From assembly GCA_003252395.1 (NCBI GenBank), contig QKEL01000008.1, positions 604,024-668,023 on the forward strand: DNA of 64,000 nt, read 5' to 3'. Numbering within the stretch: position 1 is the first letter of the stretch; every line of letters starts with the position of its first letter. The notes below the pieces were generated by a model, which saw only the letters and a program-made list of their open reading frames with translations, did not search any database and was not told the origin of the DNA. Source of the DNA: Spirochaetales bacterium (GTDB lineage Bacteria > Spirochaetota > Spirochaetia > Treponematales > Treponemataceae). Shown here piece by piece: positions 50,920-59,795 of this stretch. A program made the position numbers and the translations under genes.

Positions 50920-53910
50920 ATGAACCGTACAGGATTTACCTGGATCGACACACACCAAAAGATCGCTGACTACCTCAGCGATCACCGTAATGACCAACCG
51001 GGAATCATCCAGTTATTGCGGGATATCGAGATCACCGCACTGAATGACAGGGATGAAAACGATCAAATTATTGATCTTACCGAGATTGATCCCTTCACCT
51101 TCTTTTGTTATCTCTACAAACACAGGCAGGATAAAAACCTTGCAAACCTGCAACGCCTTTCCAAACTCATTGGACTATCACCGGAGCCATCGGATATTAA
51201 TGGAATACCATCAGCTAACGCTCAAAAGGTATGGCTCTTCCCCTATAAGAAAACCCGAAAGAACAACGAAGTCGCACGGCTCTGGGCTTTTTTTGACGCC
51301 CTTCGTTCGAACACAATAACCGAAGAACTCTTTACCGATGTACTGGAAATTAAGAATGTGGGACTTATCAAACTTACCGAAGCCATATTCATGGTGCAGC
51401 CGGAAAAGTATCTTCCCATTGATGGTCCCGTCAGACCATGGCTTATAACTCAGTTCGGAATAGATACAAATTTTACAACATGGATAGAATACCGTAACCT
51501 CCTTGATACCATCAGGTCAAAAACTGAGCTTTCCTTCCCGGAAATATCCTACACAGCATGGACTAAACGACAGGAAGCTCCCATAAACCATTGGATTTTT
51601 CAGGTAAATCCTGATTCCTTTGATCTTGTCGCTGCTCTCCAAAAAAATCTGTTAACAACATGGAGCGTCACTGCACACAAGAATGAGATTCAACCGGGGG
51701 ATAAAGTAATTATCTGGGCAACGGGAAAAGAGGCCGGGTGCTATGCACTTGCAGAAGTTACCGGAAAACCCGGTCCTGCAGGAGCATCTCCGGATGATTC
51801 GCTTTGGAAAGTCCAGAAAAACTCCGGTTTATCCGTACCTATTCGGATTACGCACGATCTTTCAACAGCTCCTTTATTATGGAGCGTGATAAAGAATACT
51901 CCCGACCTCGAAGAACTAAAAGTCGGAAATCAGGGGACCAATTTTATGGCAACGGAGTCGGAATATACAACAATCGCTGATATGGCAGAATCTGCACGAA
52001 AACCCGGAACTTGGCTCTATGCGCCCGGGGCTGATGCGAAGCATTGGAACGAGTTTCGTAAAGCAGGAATTATGGCAATCGGTTGGGACGACCTCGGACC
52101 ACTCACCGATTATAACTCGAAAGATGACATCGTACATAAACTGCAAATCCTTGAAGACACGGAGAAATCAAAAAAGAATGATTCCACAGCCTGCTGGGAG
52201 TTTTGTCACAAGCTTCGAGTGGGTGATACCGTAATCGTCAAGAAAGGACGATCAGAGCTCCTTGGATACGGAATCATCAAGGGCGAGTATCAGTTCGATA
52301 ACTCCCGAGGCTACTTCAAACACATCAGAAAAATGGACTGGAAAGCTGAAGGCAGCTGGACAGTAGCAGAATCTCTTGCCCTAAAAACATTGACCGATAT
52401 TTCACCATATCCCGGATTCCCAGAACAACTCATGGAATTGATGACCGGAAACAAGGTTTCTGTACTTAAGGATAAAGCGCCAAAAAAAAGAGACCAATCA
52501 ATCAACACAATTCTGTTTGGCCCTCCGGGAACCGGAAAGACATTTCATACCATTAACAAAGCACTTTCCATCCTTCAGGGGGTTCCTGTCGGACAACTTG
52601 ATCCAGACCGACAAGTACTTCAAGAACAGTTTCGCCAGTTTCAAAACGACGGGAGAATCGGATTCGTCACTTTCCATCCGTCCTTCAGCTATGAAGACTT
52701 TGTAGAAGGTCTAAAGCCTGTAGTCGACGAAGCAAAAGGAAATCTGAAATACGAAATCCAACCAGGTATATTCAAAACGATGGTGGTCAACGCCGCGTAT
52801 GAGTATGTACAAACACTTACTCCGGAACCCGGAAAAGTGACGTTTGAAGACCGATGGGATTTGTTTATTGAAGAAGTAGAAAACAAATTTTCCGAAGGAA
52901 GTGAAGTATCCTTCGACTTAAAATCAGGCAAGAAAATCCAATTGATAAAAATATCCGAACAAGGGAACCTGATATTACGCCATGCAGGCGCGACAACCGA
53001 TCAGGAGTATGTTGTCTCGCGTGAACGGACAAAGAAACTGTTTGAAACCTATTCGTCACTGGATGATATCGAGAATATCAATACAGCAGTCCGAAGCGTC
53101 ATCGGTGGGAGTAATGCGAGCGCCTATTGGGCGGTTCTCAAAGCAATGACTTCACGTAAAACCGAAGCACAAAAAAAGAATGAGCCAACAGCGCCAACAT
53201 GGGAGCAAAAAGCTAGTCGTGTTTCTGATCTGGACTGGTCGGAAATTGATCCTGATGCACAGTCGGTGCAACCGTACGTTCTTGTCATTGACGAGATAAA
53301 CCGAGGCAATATCCCGGCAATTTTCGGCGAACTCATTACACTGATCGAGGATGATAAAAGAGCGGGGCGTGAAGAAGGACTGAGTCTTACCCTTCCCTAT
53401 TCAAAAGAAACATTCCAGGTTCCAGCAAATCTCTATATCGTTGGAACAATGAATACCGCTGACCGAAGCATCGAAGCTCTTGATGCCGCTTTACGCCGCC
53501 GCTTCAGCTTTGAGCCGTTGTATCCACAGGCCGACAGACTTCCGACCGATATAGATGGCATCAATGTCAAAGCAATACTGGAAAAAATAAACAGCAGACT
53601 CGAACGACTGTTGGATCGGGATCATACAATCGGGCATGCATTCTTTATGAAAGCAAAGAATATTGATGATCTTGCCTCTGTCTTTCTGACAAAAGTAATC
53701 CCGCAGCTTCAGGAATACTTCTATGGAGATGGCCGGAAAATCGGAATGGTTCTGGGACAAGGCTTAGTAAATTCGCAAGAGCTCCCTGCCGATGAATGGC
53801 CTTCGGGTTTTACTGATGAAGCCGAAGAAGCAAAGAATCAGGTATACCGAATACGGGATCTGAAGACACAGGAAGAATGGAAGTCAGCACTGAAAAGCAT
53901 CCTGTCATGA
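50920..53910 (+). CDS. mcrB: McrB-type GTPase with two EVE-like modules
   Basis: 996 residues. The N-terminal ~215 residues are helical and unrecognised. Residues ~222-340 are an EVE/PUA-like module (INHWIFQVNPDSFDL, GDKVIIWATGKEAGCYALAE) that can read modified bases. A second related module spans ~365-480 (GTWLYAPGADAKHWNEFRKA, VGDTVIVKKGRSELLGYGII). The AAA+ GTPase domain starts near residue 525: LFGPPGTGKTFHT (Walker A), VLVIDEINRGNIPAIFGEL (Walker B) and MNTADRSIEALDAALRRRF (McrB signature MNTxxRS). Forms the motor of a type IV modification-dependent restriction system with McrC. Confidence 0.9.
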   Translation: MNRTGFTWIDTHQKIADYLSDHRNDQPGIIQLLRDIEITALNDRDENDQIIDLTEIDPFTFFCYLYKHRQDKNLANLQRLSKLIGLSPEPSDINGIPSANAQKVWLFPYKKTRKNNEVARLWAFFDALRSNTITEELFTDVLEIKNVGLIKLTEAIFMVQPEKYLPIDGPVRPWLITQFGIDTNFTTWIEYRNLLDTIRSKTELSFPEISYTAWTKRQEAPINHWIFQVNPDSFDLVAALQKNLLTTWSVTAHKNEIQPGDKVIIWATGKEAGCYALAEVTGKPGPAGASPDDSLWKVQKNSGLSVPIRITHDLSTAPLLWSVIKNTPDLEELKVGNQGTNFMATESEYTTIADMAESARKPGTWLYAPGADAKHWNEFRKAGIMAIGWDDLGPLTDYNSKDDIVHKLQILEDTEKSKKNDSTACWEFCHKLRVGDTVIVKKGRSELLGYGIIKGEYQFDNSRGYFKHIRKMDWKAEGSWTVAESLALKTLTDISPYPGFPEQLMELMTGNKVSVLKDKAPKKRDQSINTILFGPPGTGKTFHTINKALSILQGVPVGQLDPDRQVLQEQFRQFQNDGRIGFVTFHPSFSYEDFVEGLKPVVDEAKGNLKYEIQPGIFKTMVVNAAYEYVQTLTPEPGKVTFEDRWDLFIEEVENKFSEGSEVSFDLKSGKKIQLIKISEQGNLILRHAGATTDQEYVVSRERTKKLFETYSSLDDIENINTAVRSVIGGSNASAYWAVLKAMTSRKTEAQKKNEPTAPTWEQKASRVSDLDWSEIDPDAQSVQPYVLVIDEINRGNIPAIFGELITLIEDDKRAGREEGLSLTLPYSKETFQVPANLYIVGTMNTADRSIEALDAALRRRFSFEPLYPQADRLPTDIDGINVKAILEKINSRLERLLDRDHTIGHAFFMKAKNIDDLASVFLTKVIPQLQEYFYGDGRKIGMVLGQGLVNSQELPADEWPSGFTDEAEEAKNQVYRIRDLKTQEEWKSALKSILS

Positions 53911-55124
53911 CCATAATTCATCGCTTTGAACACGAAACATTACGCGTCGGTCGTTTGCCCGAAGGCGGAGAGTTTACCGAAGAGCAATGGCTATCGCTTA
54001 TCAGATGGCAAGACAATCAGGGCTTTCCTTATTTCTCTGTTATTCATCGAGGAATCAAATTTTCACAGTGGGTTGGCGTTCTCCAGACTGGTTCAATATC
54101 AATCGAGATACTCCCGAAGGCAGAGAAAGATAAAAATCTTTCACCAGAATTCCTGATTGATAAATGGAAACGGATACTCTATAGAATTCTCCATGTTTCA
54201 CTTAATCTCGATTTAAAAACTATCGATTACTCTTCAATCAGGCTCCAGAACCATACGCTTCTTGACCACTTGTTCCGGCGATTTCTGGACCATTCCGAAG
54301 AGATCATCAATCACGGACTTATCAAAACCTACCGGGAAGTTCAGGCTAATCGAAAAGCACTGAAAGGCCGGCTCATGGTCGGGCGAAATGAAGCACTGAA
54401 TCATGTACACCGGGAACGATTGTGTACAATAGCTACCGAGTATGACAAGAACAATGTTTGGAATGCTATTCTCCATACCGGTCTCTTAGTAACCGCGAGG
54501 CAGGCAAGAACAGAAAGTCTTCGGGCCAGAGCGAGAAGTTTGCTTCTCTATTTTCCCGATGTGAAACCCCACATCGATTTGCATGTTTTTTCACGATTAC
54601 AGTACGGACGTCGAACCGAAGCTTACCGGCCCATGGTGCGATATGCAGAACTGATTATTCGCAATGCCAGTCCAGATCTTCAAACAGGCTCCCGACAAGT
54701 CTTTGGTCTTCTTTTCGACATGAATAAACTGTGGGAATCATGGGTACTGTATTGCGTAAAGCGATCAATACCGGTCGATACACAATGCACGGTAACAGGC
54801 CAATCGCTTCATCGCTTCTGGTCTAATCAGAAAACAACCAAAGTCGTAAAGCCTGATATCTTGATCCGCTTTAAGGATGGTCGTACTCCAATCATTCTTG
54901 ATTCAAAATGGAAAGTCCCTGATACGCCGGTTCCTTCGGATGATGATCTAAAACAAATGTACGTGTATGAAAAGTTGCTTGGCAGTAACTCTAGTACGCT
55001 TATTTACCCTGAGGTTCATCTGAAGGGCACGTATCGGGGTCTTTATGCAGACGCCGGACATACGCTTCAGATGACTTTTATCGATCCTGCAGAGAAGATG
55101 CCGAGGCTGGATATACTGAAATAA
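53907..55124 (+). CDS. mcrC: McrC-type nuclease subunit
   Basis: 405 residues from ATG 53907, overlapping the mcrB stop (ATGA); an ATG 30 bp earlier is rejected. The N-terminal half contacts McrB. The C-terminal PD-(D/E)xK nuclease carries VVKPDILIRF and IILDSKWK. QYGRRTEAYRPMVRYAELII and LLFDMNKLWESWV are McrC family blocks. Cuts modified DNA when assembled with McrB. Last gene before 1.3 kb of non-coding repeats. Confidence 0.92.
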   Translation: MTIIHRFEHETLRVGRLPEGGEFTEEQWLSLIRWQDNQGFPYFSVIHRGIKFSQWVGVLQTGSISIEILPKAEKDKNLSPEFLIDKWKRILYRILHVSLNLDLKTIDYSSIRLQNHTLLDHLFRRFLDHSEEIINHGLIKTYREVQANRKALKGRLMVGRNEALNHVHRERLCTIATEYDKNNVWNAILHTGLLVTARQARTESLRARARSLLLYFPDVKPHIDLHVFSRLQYGRRTEAYRPMVRYAELIIRNASPDLQTGSRQVFGLLFDMNKLWESWVLYCVKRSIPVDTQCTVTGQSLHRFWSNQKTTKVVKPDILIRFKDGRTPIILDSKWKVPDTPVPSDDDLKQMYVYEKLLGSNSSTLIYPEVHLKGTYRGLYADAGHTLQMTFIDPAEKMPRLDILK

Positions 55125-55140
55125 CACGGAGTAATTGCGT

Positions 55141-55237
55141 ATTCCAGTGAAACCCACCACTGATTCTGGTCGATGCCTGCCACCTGACTATTACGAAAAT
55201 CAACTTATCCTCATAGCAGGTTTGCTCCGGAATATGC
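55141..55237. repeat. End-type repeat cluster A
   Basis: Three copies of a ~22-bp motif with consensus TGGCAGGTTTNNACCGGAAT: two inverted (55141-55161, 55162-55184) and one direct (55214-55237). Same motif as clusters B and C. Confidence 0.6.
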
Positions 55238-55550
55238 AACTCATTAGTTTTATTACTAAAAACCAATTCTAAGAATAAGCCATGTTTCCGGACATTATGC
55301 TCAACATTTTTCATCCAAAACAAGCTTTATCGATAGCAGGTAGCAAATACCAGCTACTGAAAAATTGAAATTAGAATCAGTGCCTGCATACTCTTTTTCA
55401 ACGCGACCAGATCCTGTTCGGTTAAGAGTAGTCACGGCAGTTATTATTGACATGTTTGATGATTCCGCTCCCCTTATGGTATCCGGTCATCAGTGTGATT
55501 CGTCGAACTTTTAAATTTTGTCCTACTATCATTAGTAACCCGACATTTTG

Positions 55551-55859
55551 AATTAGCTTCACTTGAAGCTAATTGGAGAACTATACAAACCATCCTGAAA
55601 TCATGTATTTCAGGACGGTTTTCTATCTTTCTTACGTTGTTTTGCAGTGAATGTCGAATAACTTATTACACCATAAAGAATTAATTGATAAATGACATTC
55701 AAGGAACTAATTGACATTCAACTATGTCCTTATCATGTAAAGAAATAACAGAGCCCGACATTCACCCTTTATCTTGCCCTGTAATCGGGCTATATTGCTA
55801 TAGGAATTGTCCTCCCCTATTACATTAATACTCAAATAGCTTCACTTGAAGCTATTTGA
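55551..55859 (+). repeat. Left inverted end of the partition cassette
   Basis: Order: palindrome AATTAGCTTC-actt-GAAGCTAATT as arms (55551-55574), 15 bp, 29-nt hairpin (55590-55618) followed by a T-rich tail, 120 bp, a 54-bp block (55739-55792), 41 bp, and a second palindrome (55832-55859, 12-bp arms). The same order, reversed, with the same 15- and 120-bp gaps is found at 60643-60950. The hairpin's T-rich side faces the cassette, so it stops transcription arriving from mcrBC. Confidence 0.8.
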
Positions 55860-55922
55860 AATTTCACACCACAGCCTATTTAGCTTCATGTGAAGCTAAT
55901 TCAAATCTGGATGATGAGTGCG

Positions 55923-56008
55923 TAATCCGGTGAAACCTGCCACCAATTCCGGCCGATGCCTGACTATTATATGAGTCAACTTATTCAGGTGGCAGGTTTG
56001 GATCATGC
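55923..56008. repeat. End-type repeat cluster B
   Basis: Diverged duplicate of cluster A: inverted copies at 55923-55944 and 55945-55963 and a partial direct copy at 55989-56008. Lies just inside the left inverted end. Confidence 0.55.
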
Positions 56009-56131
56009 ACTAGAGGCTTTTGCAGAATATTACCTTTCAATTTTATCTTTTCCCAGTTACAAAATTACTGGTTGCAGATCTTATCAGCTACTGTTAGTTC
56101 ACCTACCACTTTATGCCATGTATATAGTGAC

Positions 56132-56298
56132 CGCTGCGATACGATTATCGTCGATTTCTTATCGCAGCGACCAACAAGAATTTTTGGCAAAGAAATTCTA
56201 TGGTTTTCATCCATTTATGAAAGTTCATAAAGTCATAAAAAAAGCGACTGAACTATCGATTACGCTCCTATGGCGATTTATGGATAGTGCAGCCGCTT
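56132..56298. other. Two stem-loops upstream of the Rep-like gene end
   Basis: CGCTGCGATA (56132-56141) pairs perfectly with TATCGCAGCG (56160-56169). AAGCG plus ACTATC (56242-56257) pair with GATAGT plus CGCTT (56283-56298) around a small internal bulge. Role unknown; origin structure or decayed repeat are possible. Confidence 0.45.
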
Positions 56299-56452
56299 AT
56301 TGCTTGTAAAAGAATCATCCTTTACGCTCTAAATGCGAGTTAAGCATGATTCAAATAATATATACAACGAAATTATGAAATCGTCAATTCTGCACCACCC
56401 ATAACACAGATCACAAAGTAGTAATACAGGTTTTGCGACTGAACCTGCGTTA

Positions 56453-57481
56453 TCAAGATTCCTTGTACTGAATTCCGAATCTAGCATTAAGTCTCTCAAT
56501 TTCTTTTTGTCGCATTATACCAAACGCATGCGTATCTAGAATCTCCAAGTATTGTGAATCATACCTTGCTCGCTCAGAGTCTGATAATCCATTCAAAGAA
56601 CGTAGTCTATGTATTTCTTCTTGAGAAAGGTCAAGAAGAGATCTGTTACACTGCGTACACCTTATACTGCTGGTCGACACATCGTCACAGACCGGACACC
56701 TGATTGCTACTTGCGCTTTCTTGACAATAGCATTTTGTGACAGAAATAACTCCCTCTGGTTCTCTTTGAAAAAAACCGTAAAAAAATATCCCGTGATATT
56801 TTTTATTGTTCCATGCGAAACTATTTGATGATACAGCCAACTGCAATATTCTATGTCTAAATCATTTCTTGAGAGATAAGAGACTGCATTGTCGTAAAAC
56901 TGTTGATTAAAAATAAGTTTTGAATCAAGCTTTTTAAGATAGTCTGATAAAGAAGAAGAAGTTTCTTTACTTTCTTTCTCCTTTTTTTGAATGAGTCCGA
57001 TTGATGGACAGTTAATCAAGTTATCCAGTCTATCAGGTGAATTGTCTACGGTATTTCCTGTGTACGTATTCTCTTGATAAACTAGTCCTTTATCAGAACC
57101 GGTATTTTCATTTTTTTCTAAAGTAATCGGTTGAGATAAATCACGGGAAGACTTTATCTCATTGGGTTCATCAAACTCCTTACAACAAAACTCATATTTA
57201 GAGGTGTGGTTATTGATTCTTGTCACCTTTATGAAACCTCGATTTTCTAGTCGTTTGATTGCAGCACTTATTGTTGATCGACTATTAATTCGAGTCCGAT
57301 TCATAAATACTGTGTAAGATATGGCTGCACTCTTCTTCTGCCATCCAATCGTTAATCGAATGATTGTAATTAACACAACCGAATCAATAGCTCCCAACGT
57401 CGCCATAATAGTATCCAAAAATACATTTGGCATCATGGTAAAATTTTTCAGGGAATCACTGCCACCACAAGCTTTTTGCAT
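56453..57481 (-). CDS. Replication-initiator-like protein (Rep_O-type winged helix)
   Basis: 342 residues. FTMMPNVFLDTIMATLGAID, RLTIGWQKKSAAISYTVF, and TRINSRSTISAAIKRLENRG form the N-terminal winged helix of phage replication protein O/plasmid Rep types. A variable linker follows. The C-terminal part (~residues 180-340) contains a four-Cys zinc ribbon, CPVCDDVSTSSIRCTQCN. Probably starts replication of the element. GGAGG 8 nt before the start. It lies downstream of parA-parB in the same orientation, separated from parB by 74 bp. Confidence 0.65.
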   Translation of the reverse strand: MQKACGGSDSLKNFTMMPNVFLDTIMATLGAIDSVVLITIIRLTIGWQKKSAAISYTVFMNRTRINSRSTISAAIKRLENRGFIKVTRINNHTSKYEFCCKEFDEPNEIKSSRDLSQPITLEKNENTGSDKGLVYQENTYTGNTVDNSPDRLDNLINCPSIGLIQKKEKESKETSSSLSDYLKKLDSKLIFNQQFYDNAVSYLSRNDLDIEYCSWLYHQIVSHGTIKNITGYFFTVFFKENQRELFLSQNAIVKKAQVAIRCPVCDDVSTSSIRCTQCNRSLLDLSQEEIHRLRSLNGLSDSERARYDSQYLEILDTHAFGIMRQKEIERLNARFGIQYKES

Positions 57482-57555
57482 AACTCTATCCTCCTTCGAA
57501 TAGAAAGTTCTTGTTGAGAATTACTAGTGTTCTATATTGTTAAGAAATAAAGAAA

Positions 57556-58431
57556 TTATACCCTGTTCTCAGCCAATTTTACTCTGTTAGCAAGGTATTC
57601 AATGATATGAGCTATATTGTAAATGTTTGATTTTTTTAGAGTCACTGCATACTCAAAGAAATTTTCGATATAAATTGATTTATTCAAAATTCCATCAGTG
57701 TATAATTGATCAATGAAAGAACAAACGGGAAGTTTCTTTGCAATAGAACTCTTTTTTTTCCGTTCTTCGTTCATTTCCTTTCGACTTTCCTTTATATCAT
57801 CTACAGTCGGTGTCCCTCCAGCTTTTTTTCTCGCATTTCTAAAAATCGAAGCATCCCTTTTAATCTGCGGAATACTCTTTCCAAGTTTTTCTGAGAGGCT
57901 TGAAGCAGAAATCGTATCACCGTGATTCGATTTTCTTCCTGCCTTACCAGCACTATAAAAATAATCCGGCCATATTTCAGCGTATAGAGAAATACGCGTA
58001 TCCTCATCGATTTCAAATCGTAATAAATTTCCTAGATAAACACGTTGCTTAATTTCTTCATTTGTTAATGGAGTGCTAATAATTCGGACAGGCAGGAGCC
58101 CAAGTTCTCTTCCCTCTTCTTGTAAACGCTTTGCAATGAGTAGTCGACTATGTCCTTCAACCAAAGTACCATCCGGCATTGCAATTAATGGATTTACGAT
58201 TACTCGCGATGAATCAATATCTTTATAAAGAGCATCGAGTTGATCTTGTGTTTTCAGTGAGTCGAAAATAGAATTACATGGGTTCGGAATAAAAAACTCG
58301 ATTGGTTTATATACAATTTGTGATAGTACTAATCCCTGAACTACAGGGCTATCATTCTCTTTATGACATTCTTCCTGTGCTGAATGACCTATACGAGAAC
58401 CAAGAACTGAATCATCTATTTTCTTTCCCAT
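57556..58431 (-). CDS. parB: ParB-like partition protein
   Basis: 291 residues. ParB/Sulfiredoxin fold: NPLIAMPDGTLVEGHSRLLI with the GHSR box, IKQRVYLGNLLRFEIDEDTR, and an HTH (SSLSEKLGKSIPQIKRDASI). The C-terminus is Lys-rich and helical. Should bind centromere-like sites and stimulate ParA. TAATG overlap with parA shows translational coupling. Confidence 0.85.
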   Translation of the reverse strand: MGKKIDDSVLGSRIGHSAQEECHKENDSPVVQGLVLSQIVYKPIEFFIPNPCNSIFDSLKTQDQLDALYKDIDSSRVIVNPLIAMPDGTLVEGHSRLLIAKRLQEEGRELGLLPVRIISTPLTNEEIKQRVYLGNLLRFEIDEDTRISLYAEIWPDYFYSAGKAGRKSNHGDTISASSLSEKLGKSIPQIKRDASIFRNARKKAGGTPTVDDIKESRKEMNEERKKKSSIAKKLPVCSFIDQLYTDGILNKSIYIENFFEYAVTLKKSNIYNIAHIIEYLANRVKLAENRV

Positions 58432-59150
58432 TATTGGAACTCCTCGGCAAGTACTTCAAATTGTTTCCAGGATATCGAACCACTTTTTAACGGAGAACCG
58501 CTTGTTCCGCTATTCTTGATGGAAAGATTTCTACTGATATAGCTAAAGGTCGATTTCCAGATATCGACGGCTTTCAACTTCTCGCACTCACTATCAGTAA
58601 CCATTGATGGAAGGGCAAACAACTGAATGTTGGTTCCCGAACCTTGTGAAGCTCGATCACATTCTTCCTTTAATAAAGAATATCCTTGTATTGTCCACCG
58701 ACTCCATGAAACAGGACTGATTACAACATCACAGGTATAAAGAGCAGCAGTAAGTGCAAATGAAATTGAGGGAGGAGTATCAATCACCACATAATCATAA
58801 TCCAAGGACCGAACTAATGTAGGAAATCGTAATAAGGCCCCGGGATCTCGCGCAAGTTCAACTTCAATTCGCGACAGAATAGGCGTTGCAGGAAGGACAT
58901 CAACCGATAAATATGTGTGGAAAATACAATCTTCAATACGCTTTCGATTGGTTAAAACATGATAAAGATTTCGCTCCTCGATAGCTTCCACAGCTGTATC
59001 CCGGAGGAAAAAATCAGTACAATTATTATTGTGATCAAAATCGATACACAACACCTTTTTGTTTCTGTTTGCATATGCCTGCGCAAGGTTGATACTTACG
59101 GAGGTTTTCGATACACCGCCTTTCGCTGAAGATATAGATATGATTTTCAT
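58431..59150 (-). CDS. parA: ParA-family partition ATPase
   Basis: 239 residues. Deviant Walker A: SSAKGGVSKTSVSINL. Other motifs: VLCIDFDHNNNCTDFF (Walker A') and YVVIDTPPSISFAL (Walker B). No N-terminal HTH, so small (type Ib-like) ParA whose operon is presumably regulated by the XRE or HTH protein encoded nearby. GGAGG 4 nt before the start. Confidence 0.92.
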   Translation of the reverse strand: MKIISISSAKGGVSKTSVSINLAQAYANRNKKVLCIDFDHNNNCTDFFLRDTAVEAIEERNLYHVLTNRKRIEDCIFHTYLSVDVLPATPILSRIEVELARDPGALLRFPTLVRSLDYDYVVIDTPPSISFALTAALYTCDVVISPVSWSRWTIQGYSLLKEECDRASQGSGTNIQLFALPSMVTDSECEKLKAVDIWKSTFSYISRNLSIKNSGTSGSPLKSGSISWKQFEVLAEEFQ

Positions 59151-59184
59151 CGATCCTCCAATGATCGATCACAAAAGATGAGAT

Positions 59185-59388
59185 TCATTCCTTGTGTGAT
59201 TTATCAAACATAACCTTTTTTGTCCGGGAAACTCCCGCAAAGGCGATTTGTTTGTCTCTTACAATACATGTCAGAGATGCCTCTCCATATTCAATCTGGG
59301 TAAGCTGAAGGAGCAAATCAAAATACGAACCTTCAAGCTTCTCTCTCAGGACTAATACCTTGTCCTGCTGGGACATTTGTTCGTTCAT
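59185..59388 (-). CDS. Small protein of the partition operon
   Basis: 67 residues, unknown. MSQQDKVLVLREKLEGSYFD followed by beta-like LTCIVRDKQIAFAGVSRTKK. It overlaps the upstream HTH gene by 4 bp (ATGA) and precedes parA by 34 bp, so it is a genuine operon member. Confidence 0.6.
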   Translation of the reverse strand: MNEQMSQQDKVLVLREKLEGSYFDLLLQLTQIEYGEASLTCIVRDKQIAFAGVSRTKKVMFDKSHKE

Positions 59389-59570
59389 CCTACAACCTCC
59401 TGCATCGCTTCTTTAGTCTTTAATGAAACATACGCATCAAGCATATCTTTGTCATACCGGGTTAAATGCCCTATCTTTATTGGCGTTATCTCTTTGTGTC
59501 GTGATAGGGTCTTCGGACTTAATGATAAATACGCTGCTGCTTCTTTAATTGATAAACACCGCCTTTCCAT
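59385..59570 (-). CDS. Small excisionase-type HTH protein
   Basis: 61 residues: RCLSIKEAAAYLSLSPKTLS and IKIGHLTRYDKDMLDAYV match the MerR/excisionase HTH_17 domain. GGAGG 5 nt before the ATG. First gene of the minus-strand partition operon; could be a recombination directionality factor for an integrase or an operon regulator. Confidence 0.75.
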   Translation of the reverse strand: MERRCLSIKEAAAYLSLSPKTLSRHKEITPIKIGHLTRYDKDMLDAYVSLKTKEAMQEVVG

Positions 59571-59586
59571 GATATCCTCCTAGAAT

Positions 59587-59721
59587 AGAAAAAGCCCGAT
59601 TTCCATGTAGTGGTTTGGAAATCGGGCTTAAGTTACCCTTACGGGAATCACTCAAGGTGATTAGAGAACCACTACTATCTCTAATCATCCTGAGTATTAT
59701 TACTATGTAATAATACTAACT
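59587..59721 (-). ncRNA. Partition-operon leader with loop-complementary hairpins
   Basis: Minus-strand leader of ~135 nt between promoter and first gene. Hairpin A: 9-bp arms GATTAGAGA/TCTCTAATC (59659-59667, 59678-59686). Hairpin B: 13-bp arms AAGCCCGATTTCC/GGAAATCGGGCTT (59592-59604, 59617-59629) followed by TTTCTATT, an intrinsic terminator. On the plus strand the loops hold ACCACTAC (59668-59675) and GTAGTGGT (59607-59614), exactly complementary, so they can kiss. A small CCC/GGG hairpin lies between. Probably a regulated terminator controlling the partition genes; no known family recognised. Confidence 0.6.
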
Positions 59722-59757
59722 GTTGTTATATTACATAGTAATATTACAATTCGTCAA
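59695..59757 (-). promoter_or_regulatory. Partition-operon promoter with two operator palindromes
   Basis: Minus promoter TTGACG (59752-59757), 18-bp spacer, TAATAT (59728-59733). Palindromes: TATTATTAC-TAT-GTAATAATA as arms at 59695-59715 and ATATTAC-ATA-GTAATAT at 59728-59744. They share the ATTAC/GTAAT core, with centres 31 bp apart (about three helical turns). The second covers the -10. The divergent XRE protein is the likely repressor. Confidence 0.7.
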
Positions 59758-59795
59758 GTGTTATTTTTTTCCTTTTTTATGCCATAATGATTCTT

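Larger units (their letters stand above)
55125..56452. other. Non-coding 1.3-kb region with repeats
   Basis: No convincing gene. It holds: short end-type repeats (cluster A 55141-55237, cluster B 55923-56008); the left inverted end of the partition cassette (55551-55859); a further palindrome TTAGCTTC/GAAGCTAA at 55880-55899; GACATTC direct repeats (55694, 55713, 55757) with one inverted copy (55649), possible iterons; and stem-loops near 56132-56298. A 117-codon frame at 55956 overlaps repeats and shows no protein-like pattern. Confidence 0.7.

Noticed and set aside
55694..55763. CRISPR array
   Set aside because: GACATTC copies are only 7 bp with unequal spacing; no direct repeats of CRISPR length and no cas genes.
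55956..56309. 117-codon open frame
   Set aside because: It overlaps the end-type repeats and a perfect stem-loop, has no Shine-Dalgarno, and its composition is not protein-like.
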